From NCBI GenBank assembly GCA_903887035.1, contig CAISOG010000148.1, forward strand, positions 1 to 6,793: a stretch of 6,793 nucleotides of DNA, written 5' to 3'. The DNA is from an uncultured Holosporaceae bacterium (GTDB lineage: Bacteria > Pseudomonadota > Alphaproteobacteria > CAISOG01). Position 1 is the first letter of the stretch. Every line of letters begins with the position of its first letter. The translations under genes were made by a program, and so were the position numbers. Shown one piece after another: positions 5,219 through 6,793 of this stretch. Under the pieces are notes generated by a model, which was not told where the DNA came from, made no database searches, and saw only the letters and a list, made by a program, of their open reading frames with translations.

Positions 5219-6214
5219 ATGAGCTTTACCATCATCGAACCCGCCAAATCCCGCCTGAATCGTAGCCAGCTTGCCGTGCCCGGCAGCCAGCCAAAGCTGT
5301 TTGAAAAAGCCTGGCAATCCACCGCCGATATCGTCTTTTTGGATTTGGAAGATTCGGTTGCCCCCGCCGATAAGGTGGCGGCGCGCGCCAATGTTATCCA
5401 AGGCCTGCACGCCTTTGATTGGTCGCGCAAGACGGTTTCGGTGCGCATCAACGGCCTGGACACCGCCTTTATGTACCGCGATGTGGTTGAGGTGTTGGAG
5501 GCGGCGGCGGATAAGCTGGATCTGATTATGATTCCAAAGGTTGGCACGGCGGCGGATGTTTACGCCCTGGATATGCTGGTCAGCCAGATTGAACAGGCCA
5601 GGGGGCTGCCGCACGGCAAAATTGGTTTTGAGCTGATTATCGAAACCGCCCTGGGCATGAGCAATATTCATGAGATTGCGGGCGCCAGCAAACGCAACGA
5701 ATCCCTGCACTTTGGGGTGGCCGACTATGCCGCCAGCACCCGCGCCCGCACCACCAATGTCGGGGGGGTGAACCCGGATTATGTTGTGTTGACCGATGCA
5801 ACTACCGATGCGCATGGGCGCGATAACCGTGAGGTGCATTGGGGCGATCCATGGCACTATGCCCTGTCGCGGTTGGTGGTGGCGGCGCGTGCCTATGGCC
5901 TGCGCCCTGTTGATGGCCCCTTTGGCGATTTTGGCGATGCCGATGGCTATCAGGCGGCGGCGCGGCGGGCGGCCGCCCTGGGCTGTGAAGGCAAATGGGC
6001 GATTCACCCTGGCCAAATTCCCTTAGCCAATCAGGTCTTTGCCCCGTCGGAGGCCGAAATCCAACGCGCCCGTCGTATTCTTGAGGCGATGGATCAAGCC
6101 GCGCGGGAGGGGCGGGGGGCAGTCGCCCTGGACGGTCGCCTGATTGACATTGCCAGCATCAAACAGGCGCAAACCGTGGTCGATAAGGCGCGGCAAATGC
6201 AACAGGCGGGCTAG
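5219..6214 (+). CDS. CoA-ester lyase, malyl-CoA lyase / citrate lyase beta-like (HpcH/HpaI family)
   Basis: The 331-residue product is a full-length member of the family that cleaves or forms malyl-CoA-type thioesters (for example malyl-CoA to acetyl-CoA plus glyoxylate) in a Mg-dependent TIM barrel. Visible landmarks are FLDLEDSVAP (40-49), VRINGLD with R76, MIPKV (104-108), IIETALGM with E142, FGVADYAAS with D169, PVDGPFGDFGD (230-240), GKWAIHPGQ (258-266) and RLIDIASIKQA (307-317). E142 and D169 match the metal ligands and R76 the substrate-binding arginine of characterised malyl-CoA lyases. It resembles malyl-CoA/beta-methylmalyl-CoA lyase more than the citrate lyase beta subunit, and no citrate lyase partner gene is nearby. 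A malyl-CoA thioesterase role is also possible. The ATG at 5219 follows xerD by 36 bases with no terminator between them; its ribosome site is weak. Confidence 0.9.
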   Translation: MSFTIIEPAKSRLNRSQLAVPGSQPKLFEKAWQSTADIVFLDLEDSVAPADKVAARANVIQGLHAFDWSRKTVSVRINGLDTAFMYRDVVEVLEAAADKLDLIMIPKVGTAADVYALDMLVSQIEQARGLPHGKIGFELIIETALGMSNIHEIAGASKRNESLHFGVADYAASTRARTTNVGGVNPDYVVLTDATTDAHGRDNREVHWGDPWHYALSRLVVAARAYGLRPVDGPFGDFGDADGYQAAARRAAALGCEGKWAIHPGQIPLANQVFAPSEAEIQRARRILEAMDQAAREGRGAVALDGRLIDIASIKQAQTVVDKARQMQQAG

Positions 6215-6215
6215 T

Positions 6216-6240
6216 CGGCATTTGCATGCCATGCCGTTTT
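6216..6240 (+). terminator. Candidate intrinsic terminator after the CoA-ester lyase gene
   Basis: Starting two bases after the TAG stop, CGGCAT (6216-6221) pairs perfectly with ATGCCG (6231-6236) around a nine-base loop, followed at once by TTTT (6237-6240). A competing five-pair stem, GGCAT (6217-6221) with ATGCC (6226-6230) and a TTGC loop, is also possible. A second pyrimidine stretch, CCTTTCTTTTTTT, follows at 6248-6260. The short stem and short T run make it modest; partial read-through into accA is likely. Confidence 0.45.
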
Positions 6241-6250
6241 CGTGTAGCCT
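6222..6250 (+). promoter_or_regulatory. Very tentative accA promoter
   Basis: TTGCAT (6222-6227) and TAGCCT (6245-6250) are 17 bases apart, each matching sigma-70 consensus at three positions. They overlap the candidate terminator and lie 25-50 bases before the accA ATG. The placement is reasonable but the match is poor. Confidence 0.15.
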
Positions 6251-6274
6251 TTCTTTTTTTCGCAAAAGCAAACC

Positions 6275-6793
6275 ATGCTAACTTATCTTGATTTTGAAAA
6301 GCCTTTGGCCGAGCTGGAAGGCAAAATAGAGGAGTTGCGCCATCTGGGCGACTCGGCCGAAATTGACATTGCGTCCGAGGTTGAAAAGCTTCAGGCCAAG
6401 CTGGATAAAACCCTGAAAACCACCTATGCCAACCTAACCCCCTGGCAAAAGGTGCAGGTGGCGCGCCACCCCGATCGTCCCCGCTGCATGGACTATATCA
6501 ACCGCCTGATTGAGGATTTTACCCCGCTGGCCGGTGACCGACAGTTTGGTGAGGATGCGGCGATTATCGGCGGTATGGGGCGATTTCATGGCCGCAGCGT
6601 GATGGTGATTGGCCAGGAACGGGGGCGGGACACCGCCAGTCGGGTTAAGCACAATTTTGGCATGCCGCGCCCCGAAGGCTATCGCAAGGCGCAACGGCTG
6701 ATGAAAATGGCCGATCGCTTTAACCTGCCCATTCTGACCCTGGTCGATACCCCTGGCGCTTTTCCAGGCATTGATGCTGAGGCGCGCGGGCAG
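6275..6793 (+). CDS. accA: Acetyl-CoA carboxylase carboxyltransferase subunit alpha, N-terminal part (3' end outside window)
   Basis: AccA pairs with AccD in the carboxyltransferase that moves CO2 from carboxybiotin to acetyl-CoA, making malonyl-CoA for fatty acid synthesis. The frame runs from ATG 6275 to the window edge, 173 codons of the roughly 315-320 usual. The N-terminus (LDFEKPLAELEGKIEELRHL, 5-24) is the charged helix typical of AccA. It is followed by a second helix rich in Lys and Glu, the TPWQKVQVARHPDRPR stretch (55-70), the GDRQFGED segment (87-94), GQERGRDT (113-120), NFGMPRPEGYRKA (127-139) and LVDTPGAFPGIDAEARGQ (156-173), all highly characteristic. No Shine-Dalgarno sequence precedes the ATG; the leader is AGCAAACC. 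It lies 60 bases after the CoA-ester lyase gene, behind a possible terminator, and may have its own promoter. Confidence 0.96.
   Translation, partial: MLTYLDFEKPLAELEGKIEELRHLGDSAEIDIASEVEKLQAKLDKTLKTTYANLTPWQKVQVARHPDRPRCMDYINRLIEDFTPLAGDRQFGEDAAIIGGMGRFHGRSVMVIGQERGRDTASRVKHNFGMPRPEGYRKAQRLMKMADRFNLPILTLVDTPGAFPGIDAEARGQ

Noticed and set aside
5195..6016. 273-codon open frame on the minus strand opposite the CoA-ester lyase gene
   Set aside because: It mirrors the codon pattern of a clear family member on the plus strand, its translation is Arg/Gly/His/Ile-rich without motifs, and it has no ribosome site or neighbours on that strand.

Overview
The window looks like a chromosomal housekeeping segment from a GC-rich alphaproteobacterium, probably of Rhodospirillales type. 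Each named gene is recognised from its motifs. The lineage is inferred from GC-rich codon use, from the aroK-aroB pair lying divergent to xerD, and from accA lying close to xerD, which as I recall is a common alphaproteobacterial layout. No insertion sequence, CRISPR array, tRNA, rRNA or phage gene was seen.

Layout. (1) Positions 1-185 (+) hold the last 60 codons of an amidohydrolase-type protein, convergent with the next operon. (2) Positions 245-2013 (-) hold aroK then aroB, overlapping by 4 bases (ATGA); they encode shikimate kinase and 3-dehydroquinate synthase. (3) Positions 2014-2090 are a divergent promoter region. (4) Positions 2091-5182 (+) are a tight run of three genes: a 71-residue single-pass membrane protein, a 581-residue exported protein of unknown function starting one base later, and xerD, whose start overlaps that gene by 20 bases. 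(5) Positions 5219-6214 (+) encode a CoA-ester lyase of the malyl-CoA lyase/CitE group. A hairpin with a short T run just after its stop may be a terminator. (6) Positions 6275-6793 (+) are the first 173 codons of accA, cut by the window edge.

The recognisable genes serve separate core processes: aromatic precursor synthesis, chromosome dimer resolution, CoA-thioester carbon metabolism and the first step of fatty acid synthesis. The least explained part is the envelope-directed gene pair at 2091-4053, apparently co-expressed with xerD. The second notable feature is XerD itself. Its catalytic residues are complete, but it carries three low-complexity insertions, one with a G9/G6/G6 tract and one built from three 12-base tandem repeats. 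Long in-frame G runs recur in other housekeeping genes of the window. I found no convincing complete new system; the envelope pair plus the expanded XerD is the best candidate for follow-up.
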